Notes under the pieces: model-generated | Database searches by the model: none | What the model was told of the DNA's origin: nothing | The model's input: only the letters and a program-made list of their open reading frames with translations | Translations under genes and position numbers: made by a program | Shown here: in pieces, positions 1 through 5,536 of the stretch | Layout of the letters: each line of letters opens with the position of its first letter | Position numbering within the stretch: the first letter of the stretch is position 1 | Virus record (IMG/VR): IMGVR_UViG_3300011249_000002 | Location: 1 to 27,838 of that record | Origin: a virus | Length of the DNA: 27,838 bases | Direction: 5' to 3' (one strand)

Positions 1-40
1 AGAGATACTCCGACCATAATCCAGAGATACTCCGACCATA
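1..40. repeat. Two 18-bp direct repeats, 22-bp period, at the window edge
   Basis: The 18-mer AGAGATACTCCGACCATA occurs at 1-18 and again at 23-40, separated by ATCC. The first copy begins on base 1, so the array may extend to the left beyond the window. A 22-bp period is about two helical turns and resembles replication iterons or multi-site repressor operators. With only two copies visible and no initiator gene in the window, the function is unknown. Confidence 0.8.
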
Positions 41-97
41 TTTTTCAACTGATATGCTCTCAATATATTGTAGAAAGCTTTTACTGTTTTTTCTTTC

Positions 98-313
98 AAC
101 GGTAACGGTAACGGTACTTGTTACCCGTCTTCGTCGTTCCGCTTATGGCGGACGACTTGACTCTTTCTTAATAAACTACTCAAAGAAAAAAACTTTTATC
201 CTTACACAAAGAAATCTTTTCTTGAGTCGTCCTTTTTTGTTTAAGAAGTCAAGTCGCCCCGCATAAACGGGGCGGCGAAGACGCTAACTAACACTATCGT
301 TATCGTTATCGTT
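98..313. repeat. Large imperfect inverted repeat with internal hairpins
   Basis: The arms at 98-171 and 241-313 are diverged inverted copies of one another. Reading inward, each arm has three tandem hexamers (AACGGT on the left; AACGAT in the reverse complement of the right), then GTTA, then CGTCTTCG, a small hairpin, CGACTTGACT and TTCTTAA. The internal hairpins differ in sequence but both pair: TCCGC/GCGGA at 138-152 and CCCCG/CGGGG at 257-272. The hexamer differences and the T134/G difference become G-U pairs if the + strand is folded as RNA. The 69-base centre is AT-rich. It could be an untranslated RNA, a recombination or resolution site, an origin element or a MITE-like insertion. No convincing protein is encoded here. 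Confidence 0.75.
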
Positions 314-352
314 CATTGTTTTTTATCGTTTTGTCTAGGTAGAGGTCTAAAA

Positions 353-391
353 GTTTGGTAACCTTCAGGAGTAGGGGTTTGGTAACCTTCA
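353..391. repeat. Two 15-bp direct repeats with a GGTAACC core
   Basis: GTTTGGTAACCTTCA occurs at 353-367 and 377-391, a 24-bp period. The core GGTAACC is a near-palindrome. On the minus strand the repeats lie at and just after the stop codon of the open fragment at 389-550, or, in the frame of 313-519, encode a repeated EGYQT peptide. They may be protein-binding sites or coincidental coding repeats. Confidence 0.5.
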
Positions 392-550
392 TTTTTTGCT
401 GTCCCTTTTCTTGTTAGCTGAACGTTTTCCTCTTTCTGAATTGATAAGTCTACCTTTTCCTTGATCTTCCAAAAATTTTTGTGCCCTATCGTAATAAGAG
501 GCCAATCTATACTCATCACCCTGTCTTTCTAAGAAACAATTAAGGATTCT
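389..550 (-). pseudogene. Possible gene remnant, minus strand
   Basis: A minus-strand frame is open from just inside a TAA at 551-553 to a TGA at 389-391, about 53 residues, rich in charged and aromatic residues (for example DEYRLASYYDRAQKFLEDQ and a lysine/arginine-rich end). It reads like the C-terminus of a real protein but has no ATG, GTG or well-placed TTG start, so it may be a truncated remnant. A different minus-strand frame, 313-519 (68 residues, ATG start), covers the same DNA and reads less like a folded protein apart from a repeated EGYQT motif. I cannot decide between the two; no family is recognised. Confidence 0.25.
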
Positions 551-633
551 TTACCAACTGACTATCAGCTAGTTGACATTGAACATGAATGAAACTAACA
601 GCAGCAGCATTTTTTAAAACTATTGCATCAACG

Positions 634-921
634 TCAACCGAAAGCTTCTTGATGTTCTCGCACATCAAAAAGATAACCTTTTTTTGTGTAGACCCATTCT
701 GTTTTTTCATTTCTCATTTTTCTTAATTTCAATTTAAGTTCTTCGTTTTCAATTTTTAGAGAAATGTATAATTTTTTTATTTCACCCATTTCAGAAAAAA
801 GCTTACGTCTAACCTTTCCCATACTATCACTCATTTCGTCAAGTTGATTTTGCATTGTAAAAAGTTTTAAATCTGAACCTGATTCATTGTTAAGATTTAA
901 TTCTAACTGTATTGTGTTCAT
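634..921 (-). CDS. Small coiled-coil protein, unknown function
   Basis: This 95-residue protein is transcribed away from the modification operon. The ATG at 921-919 is chosen because GAGGTGG lies immediately upstream; an in-frame GTG at 927 is possible but falls inside that ribosome-binding site. The first 20 residues are rich in Asn, Leu and Glu. Roughly residues 25-72 are a charged helix with heptad-like Leu/Ile/Met spacing (for example KLYISLKIENEELKLKLRK), so a coiled coil is likely. The tail holds WVYTKKGYLF. Divergent placement from a phage modification operon with an inverted repeat between them would suit a small regulator, but no DNA-binding motif is evident. No family recognised. 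Confidence 0.65.
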   Translation of the reverse strand: MNTIQLELNLNNESGSDLKLFTMQNQLDEMSDSMGKVRRKLFSEMGEIKKLYISLKIENEELKLKLRKMRNEKTEWVYTKKGYLFDVREHQEAFG

Positions 922-947
922 CGCCACCTCGTTTGGCGCATAGTGTG

Positions 948-976
948 ATTTACTTAATACAAAAAAACAAGTAAAT
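948..976. promoter_or_regulatory. Inverted repeat between divergent genes, candidate operator
   Basis: ATTTACTT at 948-955 and AAGTAAAT at 969-976 form a perfect 8-bp inverted repeat with a 13-base A-rich spacer. It sits between the minus-strand gene ending its leader at 922 and the + strand operon starting at 1023. This is the position expected of an operator that could control both directions. AT-rich sequence makes chance dyads common, so this is tentative. Confidence 0.35.
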
Positions 977-1022
977 AAAAAACTATAGATGTGATAAAAT
1001 AAATTATTTTACAAGGAAAACG

Positions 1023-1583
1023 ATGTTAAATGGATTATCACTTTTTTCAGGAATTGGGGGTATAGATGTGGCTTTATCTGAGTGGGTGCGACCAATAAAA
1101 ACATGCGAACATTGTAATTCAGAACTTTTCAGAAAAAGAAAGCCTTGTGGAAAATTAGAGGCAAATACTTCATTTTCTAAAAGGCGATTTTGCAACTCAA
1201 AATGTAGAGGAAATTTTACTGCATCTAAAAATGAATGCTTAGAATCTTCTGTTAGACAAAGAACTCTTAAACTTTACCCAAAAGACAAGTTAATATCATG
1301 TGGTGTTTGTGGATCATCCGATAAAAAGCTTCAGAGGCATCATATAGATCACAATCCTTATAATAATGAGACTTCCAACATTCTCATTTGTTGTCAACAT
1401 TGTCATGCTAAAGAACATCAAAAAAATGGCAAATGGGGACGTGGAAAAAAAGAAAAAACATGTATCACATGTAAAGAAAAATTTATTCCTGAAAACAGAC
1501 ATCGCATAACATGTAGCACTGAATGTTTTAAAATGCGTTGCTCTGAGGCAAGAAAAAAGAGGTGGGCATGTGGGTCGGCTTAA
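1023..1583 (+). CDS. HNH homing-type endonuclease with a grafted methyltransferase N-terminus
   Basis: Residues 1-24 (LNGLSLFSGIGGIDVALSEW and the next few) are the SAM-binding start of a C5-cytosine methyltransferase, not of an endonuclease. From about residue 28 the protein becomes a zinc-finger/HNH nuclease: Cys28/Cys31, Cys57/Cys61, Cys93/Cys96, the HNH core RHHIDHNPYNN at 105-115, CCQHCH at 123-128, and a C-terminal four-Cys finger (147, 150, 164, 168). AAGGAAAA precedes the ATG. The stop overlaps the start region of the intact-N-terminus methyltransferase next door, and the SD of that gene (GAGG at 1559-1562) lies within this gene. The likely role is nicking or cutting homologous methyltransferase genes lacking the insertion, which would spread the element. 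The HNH call is firm; the homing role is inferred. Confidence 0.85.
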   Translation: MLNGLSLFSGIGGIDVALSEWVRPIKTCEHCNSELFRKRKPCGKLEANTSFSKRRFCNSKCRGNFTASKNECLESSVRQRTLKLYPKDKLISCGVCGSSDKKLQRHHIDHNPYNNETSNILICCQHCHAKEHQKNGKWGRGKKEKTCITCKEKFIPENRHRITCSTECFKMRCSEARKKRWACGSA

Positions 1584-2313
1584 TGGAATGTCGCTCTTCT
1601 CGGGAATTGGAGGGATCGACCTTGCTCTCAAAGACTGGGTGCGGACATGTATTTATTGCGAATTGGACACATATTGTCAAAGTGTGCTTTTGTCCAGAAT
1701 GCAAGATGGAAATCTTGATAGAGCACCAATATGGAATGACATCAAAACCCTTAGAACAGGAGAGCCGGAACTTACCGAGGATGTCGATATCATCTTCGGC
1801 GGGTTCCCTTGACCTTGCCAGGATATCAGTCTTGCAGGACTTGGAAAAGGATTGGCAGGACTCCGAAGCTCGTTATGTTATGACATCTTTAGAATCTCTA
1901 ATGAAATACGACCAAAATTCATCTTCTTGGAAAATGTCCCAGCTATTACATGCAGAGGAGGCATTGAAGTGGTCACAGAAATTACCAAAATGGGGTATGA
2001 TTGTAGATGGATTACTATCACAGCTTCTTCCCTGGGCGCGTTACATAAAAGGGAACGATGGTTTCTCCTTGCCAACTCCAAAGGCGAGCGATTCAAAGAG
2101 GAACGACAGCCCATGCGAGAGAAAGAGAGACAACCCGGATCTAACAACGAAATTAAACATGATTCACAATACCAAAGGAAAGAAAGTCCATCCCCATTTT
2201 ATAGAGTGGATGATGACGTATCCTTTAGGGTGGACCGAGCTAAAGCCTTGGGAAATGCAGTGGTTCCTCAGCAAGCAAAAAAAGCGTTTAAAATCTTAAT
2301 GGGAATAATATGA
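1570..2313 (+). pseudogene. C5-cytosine DNA methyltransferase with an in-frame TGA in the catalytic motif
   Basis: The frame begins at GTG 1570, seven bases after GAGG; ATG 1588 is an alternative start. It encodes motif I (SLFSGIGGIDLAL), then GGFP, a TGA stop at 1810-1812, then PCQDIS with the catalytic Cys at 1816-1818. The same frame continues with FLENV, the LGALHKRERWF motif and the C-terminal RAKALGNAVVPQ motif to 2313. The expected motif is GGFPCQ, so a 6-bp insertion (CCTTGA before CCTTGC) created the stop without shifting frame. The target-recognition region is short. Other genes here end in TGA (2774, 4529, 6938), so TGA is not recoded. The downstream piece could start at ATG 1852 but would lack the catalytic Cys. 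The gene is inactive as written unless read through or repaired by slippage. Confidence 0.85.
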
Positions 2314-2774
2314 TTCAATGGCATCTAGAAGTTCATCCAATAAATACTTTGAAAAGTCACCCGAAAAATCCTAGACAGATTAGCAAAGAACAGTTCCAGC
2401 ACTTGAGCGATTTGATTGCTAAGTTTGGATTTATCGACCGGCCGATAATTAATTGCGATAAGACTATCATATGCGGACATCAACGCATCCGTGTACTAAA
2501 GAAGATGAAGGCCAAAACCGTAGAATGCTGGGTTCCCGATGAGCAGTTATCCGATGAAGATGTTGAAGAGCTTTTGATCCGGCATAATTTGAATCAGGGA
2601 AATTGGAGTTACGATATTTTAGGAAATTTGTTTGAACCATTAGATTTATTGAAATATGGTTTTACAGAAGATCAGTTGCTAGGTTCATATAAAGAAGATC
2701 AAGAGGAATCCAAAGAAGAAAACAGCAGCAGCAAGAAAAAAAATGAATGTCCCGCTTGTGGTCATGAATTTTGA
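2310..2774 (+). CDS. ParB/Srx-like domain protein with C-terminal zinc ribbon half
   Basis: This 154-residue protein starts at an ATGA overlap with the methyltransferase end, so translation is probably coupled. Residues about 5-110 match the ParB-like N-terminal (ParB/sulfiredoxin) fold: a conserved leader (INTLKSHPKNPRQIS), then the motif CGHQRIRVLKKM around 55-66. In phages this domain is often fused to an N6-adenine or C5-cytosine methyltransferase; here only the ParB-like part is present. A low-complexity acidic/Ser linker follows, and the last eight residues are CPACGHEF, one half of a zinc-binding ribbon. The partner methyltransferase may be the broken gene upstream. The role is likely DNA-related and is otherwise unknown. 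Confidence 0.75.
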   Translation: MIQWHLEVHPINTLKSHPKNPRQISKEQFQHLSDLIAKFGFIDRPIINCDKTIICGHQRIRVLKKMKAKTVECWVPDEQLSDEDVEELLIRHNLNQGNWSYDILGNLFEPLDLLKYGFTEDQLLGSYKEDQEESKEENSSSKKKNECPACGHEF

Positions 2775-2983
2775 AGAATCAAGATACCTTATTTTAACTG
2801 ATAAAATGAAAATTGACCTTTAATCTGATTATACCCTTTTTTTTGTTTCTTACCAAAAGAGGTTGGAGCAATCGGGAATCGCCTTTATCGGCGAAACCTG
2901 TTTTACTGTCACAATAGGGTATTCCCTAACAAACATAAAATTAATTTTTTAATTATGTAATTCTATAATTCTTTTTTGCTTTA
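2775..2983. other. Intergenic region with nested inverted repeats
   Basis: No credible gene is seen between the ParB-like gene and the promoter at 2984. Nested dyads occur in the middle: AGGTT with AACCT enclosing TCGCC/GGCGA around a six-base loop (about 2860-2900), and GGGAAT paired with ATTCCC some 50 bases downstream. A T-run (CCCTTTTTTTTG, near 2835) precedes these. The region could hold a terminator for the modification operon, a small RNA or an attachment-type site. Confidence 0.3.
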
Positions 2984-3012
2984 TTGACATAATGTAACTG
3001 GATGTGTATGAT
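2984..3012 (+). promoter_or_regulatory. Strong sigma70-type promoter
   Basis: A perfect -35 TTGACA at 2984-2989 and a near-consensus -10 TATGAT at 3007-3012 are separated by exactly 17 bases. The start point is expected near 3019, about 24 bases before the first ATG of the following cluster (3043). It probably drives 3043 to at least 5044 using host RNA polymerase. Confidence 0.8.
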
Positions 3013-3042
3013 TAAATTCACACAAACACTAGGTATTTAAAA

Positions 3043-3222
3043 ATGCAACAACAACAACATGTAACGGTTAGTAAATTTTTATCTTCTTTGGATACCGATA
3101 TTCCAATGATTGAACATTTTCGAAATGTCATGAGAGATGCTATGCATTATAAATGGAGTTCATCCATTGTTGTTTCGATCATGATTGGAGTTGAAGATGC
3201 ATATAAAAAAAAGGAAAATTAA
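3043..3222 (+). CDS. Small hypothetical protein behind the promoter
   Basis: This 59-residue frame starts with ATG and a run of four CAA (Gln) codons about 30 bases after the promoter and ends two bases before the next ATG at 3225. The middle is amphipathic (IEHFRNVMRDAMHYKW), followed by a moderately hydrophobic stretch (SSSIVVSIMIGV) and a Lys-rich tail. The Shine-Dalgarno is weak (AGG at 3031-3033). Its position as first gene after a strong promoter and its tight packing against the next gene argue that it is real. No family recognised. Confidence 0.55.
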   Translation: MQQQQHVTVSKFLSSLDTDIPMIEHFRNVMRDAMHYKWSSSIVVSIMIGVEDAYKKKEN

Positions 3223-3224
3223 AA

Positions 3225-3467
3225 ATGGATATAGGAATTGTAATAACAGCGGCAGGAACAATAGTTGCTGTCGTCGGTTCAAACATAGCTTTAATTTCTT
3301 GGCTAAGAGCTGACATGAAATCTTTTGAAACAAAGGTTGACGGTTGGAAAGAAGAAATTCAAAAAGAATCAAAGGATTTTCACGGAAGACTTGAAAGACA
3401 GGATGCTGAATTTAAATCGCATATCATGCATTTCTACGAAGAAAGGTCAAAAAATGACCAAAGGTAA
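3225..3467 (+). CDS. Small membrane protein with C-terminal coiled coil (three-member family in this phage)
   Basis: This 80-residue protein has one N-terminal hydrophobic helix (about residues 3-27, MDIGIVITAAGTIVAVV onward). A charged helix follows, ending in the signature KDFHGRLERQDAEFK and a terminal EER. The same layout and signature recur in the minus-strand genes at 24590-24781 (KSFHGRL) and 24778-24999 (KDFHGRLERMDCEFK). The predicted topology is a single-pass inner-membrane anchor with a soluble coiled coil. Candidate roles are lysis (holin accessory or spanin-like), superinfection exclusion or membrane attachment of a phage complex; nothing decides between them. It overlaps the recombinase gene by 14 bases. 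Confidence 0.7.
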   Translation: MDIGIVITAAGTIVAVVGSNIALISWLRADMKSFETKVDGWKEEIQKESKDFHGRLERQDAEFKSHIMHFYEERSKNDQR

Positions 3468-4029
3468 AAAAATAGGTTACATAAGGGTAAGCACAGTTGA
3501 TCAAAATCCAGATCGGCAATTAGTAGATATAATATTAGATAAAAAATTTATTGAATATTCTTCTGGTAAAAACATAAAAAGACCGCAATTAGAATTATTG
3601 ATAGATTACGTACGAGAGGATGACGAACTTTTTGTTCATTCAATTGATAGGATGGCTAGAAATGTTAAAGATCTTCTTTATTTGGTTGACCTTTTCGTTA
3701 GCAAAAATGTAACGGTGCATTTCGTAAAACAAAACTTAACATTTAATGGAAATGATTCTGCGGTATTTAAATTTCAATTGTCAATTTTAGGTGCAGTATC
3801 TGAACTTGAAAGAGAAATAATTTTGGACAACCAAAGAGAAGGGATAGCAGAAGCCAAGAAACGAGGAAAATATAAAGGAAGAAAAAGTCAATTTACAGAA
3901 GATATGAAACGAAAGATTATATCAGCACTTGAGACTCGTGACTCAAAAACTAAAATAGCTGAAGACTTAGGCATATGTAGATTTACATTATATAAATATT
4001 TAGAAAAAATACAAACACAAACCAATTAA
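3454..4029 (+). CDS. Small serine recombinase (resolvase/invertase family)
   Basis: The start at 3454 is chosen for the GAAAGG ribosome-binding site at 3441-3446 and because the catalytic domain begins there; the protein is 191 residues, typical of Tn3 resolvase/Hin-type enzymes. Residues 7-13 are IGYIRVS with the nucleophile Ser13 and Arg11. The SIDRMARN active-site arginines are at 66 and 69, and the E-helix region runs LGAVSELEREII (112-123). A linker (KKRGKYKGRKSQ) leads to a C-terminal helix-turn-helix (about 148-186). The enzyme would make double-strand breaks via a 5' phosphoserine and resolve, invert or integrate DNA. Neither an invertible segment nor crossover sites were identified here; the palindrome at 98-313 is a possible but unproven substrate. 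Confidence 0.9.
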   Translation: MTKGKKIGYIRVSTVDQNPDRQLVDIILDKKFIEYSSGKNIKRPQLELLIDYVREDDELFVHSIDRMARNVKDLLYLVDLFVSKNVTVHFVKQNLTFNGNDSAVFKFQLSILGAVSELEREIILDNQREGIAEAKKRGKYKGRKSQFTEDMKRKIISALETRDSKTKIAEDLGICRFTLYKYLEKIQTQTN

Positions 4030-4031
4030 AA

Positions 4032-4529
4032 ATGAAAAACGAAAAACGAAAAAAAATTTATTCAACAGATTTTAAACTTAAATTTATGGGGTATGGGGAA
4101 TGGATTGATGAGCCTGACGAATTAGAGTTTGAATATAAAGGAATAAAATGTTTAATCGTTAGAATGTTAATGAAAGAACCATATGCACTAGAAGAGGCTT
4201 ATTTTGGTGGATATCTTTGCGGTTATATATTTCTACCTGAATGTCACCCACTTTATGGAAAAGAATTAGCAGACATAGACATAGACTGCTATGTAGAGAT
4301 TACTTTTTCAGAGCTTACAAAAGAAGGATGGGTGATTGGTTTTGCTTGTGGTCATTTAGGTGACATCGTTCCAACTTCAGAACACATTAAAAAGTCAAAA
4401 GAACTATTTCCTACTCCAGAAGTCTATAATAAATGCGCCCTCTTTAATCCCACATATAAAAACTTAGACTTTTGCATCAAAATATGTAAAGAAATGGCAA
4501 AACAAGCTGCAAAAATGGCGGTAGCATGA
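4032..4529 (+). CDS. Conserved-looking phage hypothetical protein
   Basis: This 165-residue soluble protein starts two bases after the recombinase stop. A central block GGYLCGYIFLPECHPLYGKEL is followed by a segment ending WVIGFACGHLGDIVP. I recall this pattern (a GYV...HPLYGK motif with a later W.GFDCAHxGD motif) from uncharacterised proteins of many tailed phages. The original Asp in that motif is replaced by Ala here. Several Cys and His residues could bind metal. The C-terminus is a Lys/Ala helix. The function is unknown; placement in the early/middle cluster suggests a role before assembly. Confidence 0.65.
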   Translation: MKNEKRKKIYSTDFKLKFMGYGEWIDEPDELEFEYKGIKCLIVRMLMKEPYALEEAYFGGYLCGYIFLPECHPLYGKELADIDIDCYVEITFSELTKEGWVIGFACGHLGDIVPTSEHIKKSKELFPTPEVYNKCALFNPTYKNLDFCIKICKEMAKQAAKMAVA

Positions 4530-4542
4530 GTCCTTTCAAAAC

Positions 4543-4821
4543 ATGAATCAATATTGCAGTAAAGCTGTGATTGATCGTAAATTTACTCACTTGGGGGCAA
4601 GATTGAAACAATTAGATGAAGATGAATTCGGAGGTATTGATCCTCCAGCAGAAGCGCTTCCACGTAAATGGATTGATGTTAAAGGAAGGGTAGAGCATGA
4701 GGCGATGCTTAAAGACCCAGAGAAAATGGCTAGCTTAGGGCTAGACCCTTTTTACGAAGTGATGGTTTACCTTAATCGATGGGGAGGTTGGCTTGAAGAC
4801 GAAGATAAGAATAGTAGCTAA
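4543..4821 (+). CDS. Hypothetical protein
   Basis: This 92-residue acidic protein begins at ATG 4543, 13 bases after the previous stop. Features are GGIDPPAEALPRKW near residue 29, an EKMASLGLDPFYEVM stretch, and a Trp-rich end (LNRWGGWLEDED). There are no membrane segments. The last 29 bases overlap the next gene in another frame, and the GGGGAGG that serves the next gene lies within this one. No family recognised. Confidence 0.55.
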   Translation: MNQYCSKAVIDRKFTHLGARLKQLDEDEFGGIDPPAEALPRKWIDVKGRVEHEAMLKDPEKMASLGLDPFYEVMVYLNRWGGWLEDEDKNSS

Positions 4822-5044
4822 CGACCCAAACGAGCAACACATAGCTGATCAACTAACCGCTTGCGTTAACATGATTAGAAACGAAAAGCTTAAGATTGCT
4901 AGGCTAGCTTATAAAGAAATAACAGCAGCAATCAAAAAGTGGGAAGAGTATTCAGGTCAGGAAATCCGATGCCACTGGGATGAATATATAACAGTAGATG
5001 GAGAAGGTTTCAATTGCTACGAATTAATAGGCAACGATGAGTGA
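4793..5044 (+). CDS. Hypothetical protein starting at TTG
   Basis: The start is TTG at 4793: GGGGAGG at about 4781-4787 lies at correct spacing and no other start fits. The protein is 83 residues: a short basic strand (KTKIRIVA), then one long helix (about 10-52) rich in Lys, Ala and Ile, then an aromatic, acidic tail (CHWDEYITVDGEGFNCYE). It is translationally linked to the preceding gene by overlap and is the last gene before the packaging module. No family recognised. Confidence 0.55.
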   Translation: MKTKIRIVANDPNEQHIADQLTACVNMIRNEKLKIARLAYKEITAAIKKWEEYSGQEIRCHWDEYITVDGEGFNCYELIGNDE

Positions 5045-5054
5045 AAAATTAATA

Positions 5055-5087
5055 TTTAATATAAGCGGACTAAAATATTAGTATAAT
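5055..5087 (+). promoter_or_regulatory. Candidate promoter upstream of the packaging/virion module
   Basis: A perfect TATAAT lies at 5082-5087 in the gap between 5044 and the small terminase gene. No good -35 is present at 17 bases (ATATAA); TTTAAT at 5055-5060 is too far. It may be a weak or activator-dependent late promoter. AT-rich sequence makes chance TATAAT matches likely. Confidence 0.35.
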
Positions 5088-5146
5088 TTTCTTGAAACAT
5101 GTGTACCATTCGAGTATATCTTAAAATAAAATATGTGAATATACCT

Positions 5147-5536
5147 ATGGCAAGACCTCTAAAAGAAATTAATTGGGATTTAGTAGAATTATATGCTAAA
5201 TCAGGATGCACACAAAAAGAAATCGCAGATAGTTTACATATCCACAGAGAAACATTAGCTGATAGAGTAAAAGAAAAATACGGAATGGATTATTCGACCT
5301 TCTCGACTTATTTTTATAGTGAGGGAGATATTTTACTAAAAGCACAGCAATTTCAAAAAGCTATGAAGGGTTATTGGCAGGCTTTGATGTGGCTTGGTAA
5401 AGTACGACTAGGACAAAAAGAACCCGAAATCATCATGAATTTAGCAGCAAATCAGACTCAATTAGATCAATCGCATCGCATCATGGAATTAGAAAATCAA
5501 CTTGCAGAGTTAAAAAATAATGCCGACAAGTCCTAA
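5147..5536 (+). CDS. terS: Terminase small subunit
   Basis: This protein of 129 residues starts MARPLKEINW, as many TerS proteins do. Upstream ATG 5099 and GTG 5135 are in frame, but they add residues unlike the family. Residues about 21-42 (CTQKEIADSLHIHRETLADR) form a helix-turn-helix for recognising the packaging site. The middle (FSEGDILLKAQQFQKAMKG type) and C-terminal helix (RIMELENQLAELK) suit ring oligomerisation and contact with the large subunit. The gene overlaps the large subunit gene by 17 bases, the classic terS-terL order. The Shine-Dalgarno is poor, which is the main doubt about the start. Confidence 0.8.
   Translation: MARPLKEINWDLVELYAKSGCTQKEIADSLHIHRETLADRVKEKYGMDYSTFSTYFYSEGDILLKAQQFQKAMKGYWQALMWLGKVRLGQKEPEIIMNLAANQTQLDQSHRIMELENQLAELKNNADKS

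Noticed and set aside
1-40. CRISPR array
   Set aside because: The gap between repeats is only four bases and there are just two copies; no cas gene is present.
54-266. A 70-codon + strand frame across the left palindrome
   Set aside because: It is built from the inverted and hexamer repeats, has no ribosome-binding site, and the product (Ser/Arg/Leu-rich, repeated TVTV) has no protein-like pattern. The DNA is better explained as a structured repeat.
85-324. TGTTTTTT flanks as a target-site duplication of a MITE
   Set aside because: The 8-mer occurs at 85-92 and 317-324 around the palindrome, but it is a T-run at unequal distances from the arms, so it is too weak to claim.
1810-1812. TGA as a recoded sense codon (Trp or other) in the methyltransferase
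   Set aside because: Several neighbouring genes end cleanly at TGA (2774, 4529, 6938) with the next gene starting at once. Reading through would also leave an extra two residues in GGFPCQ, so recoding is not supported.
1562-2299. A 245-codon frame overlapping the whole methyltransferase
   Set aside because: The +1-shifted frame shows no recognisable domain, while the 1570 frame gives all methyltransferase motifs in order. It is a shadow of that gene, though its openness is unusual for a real gene's alternative frame.
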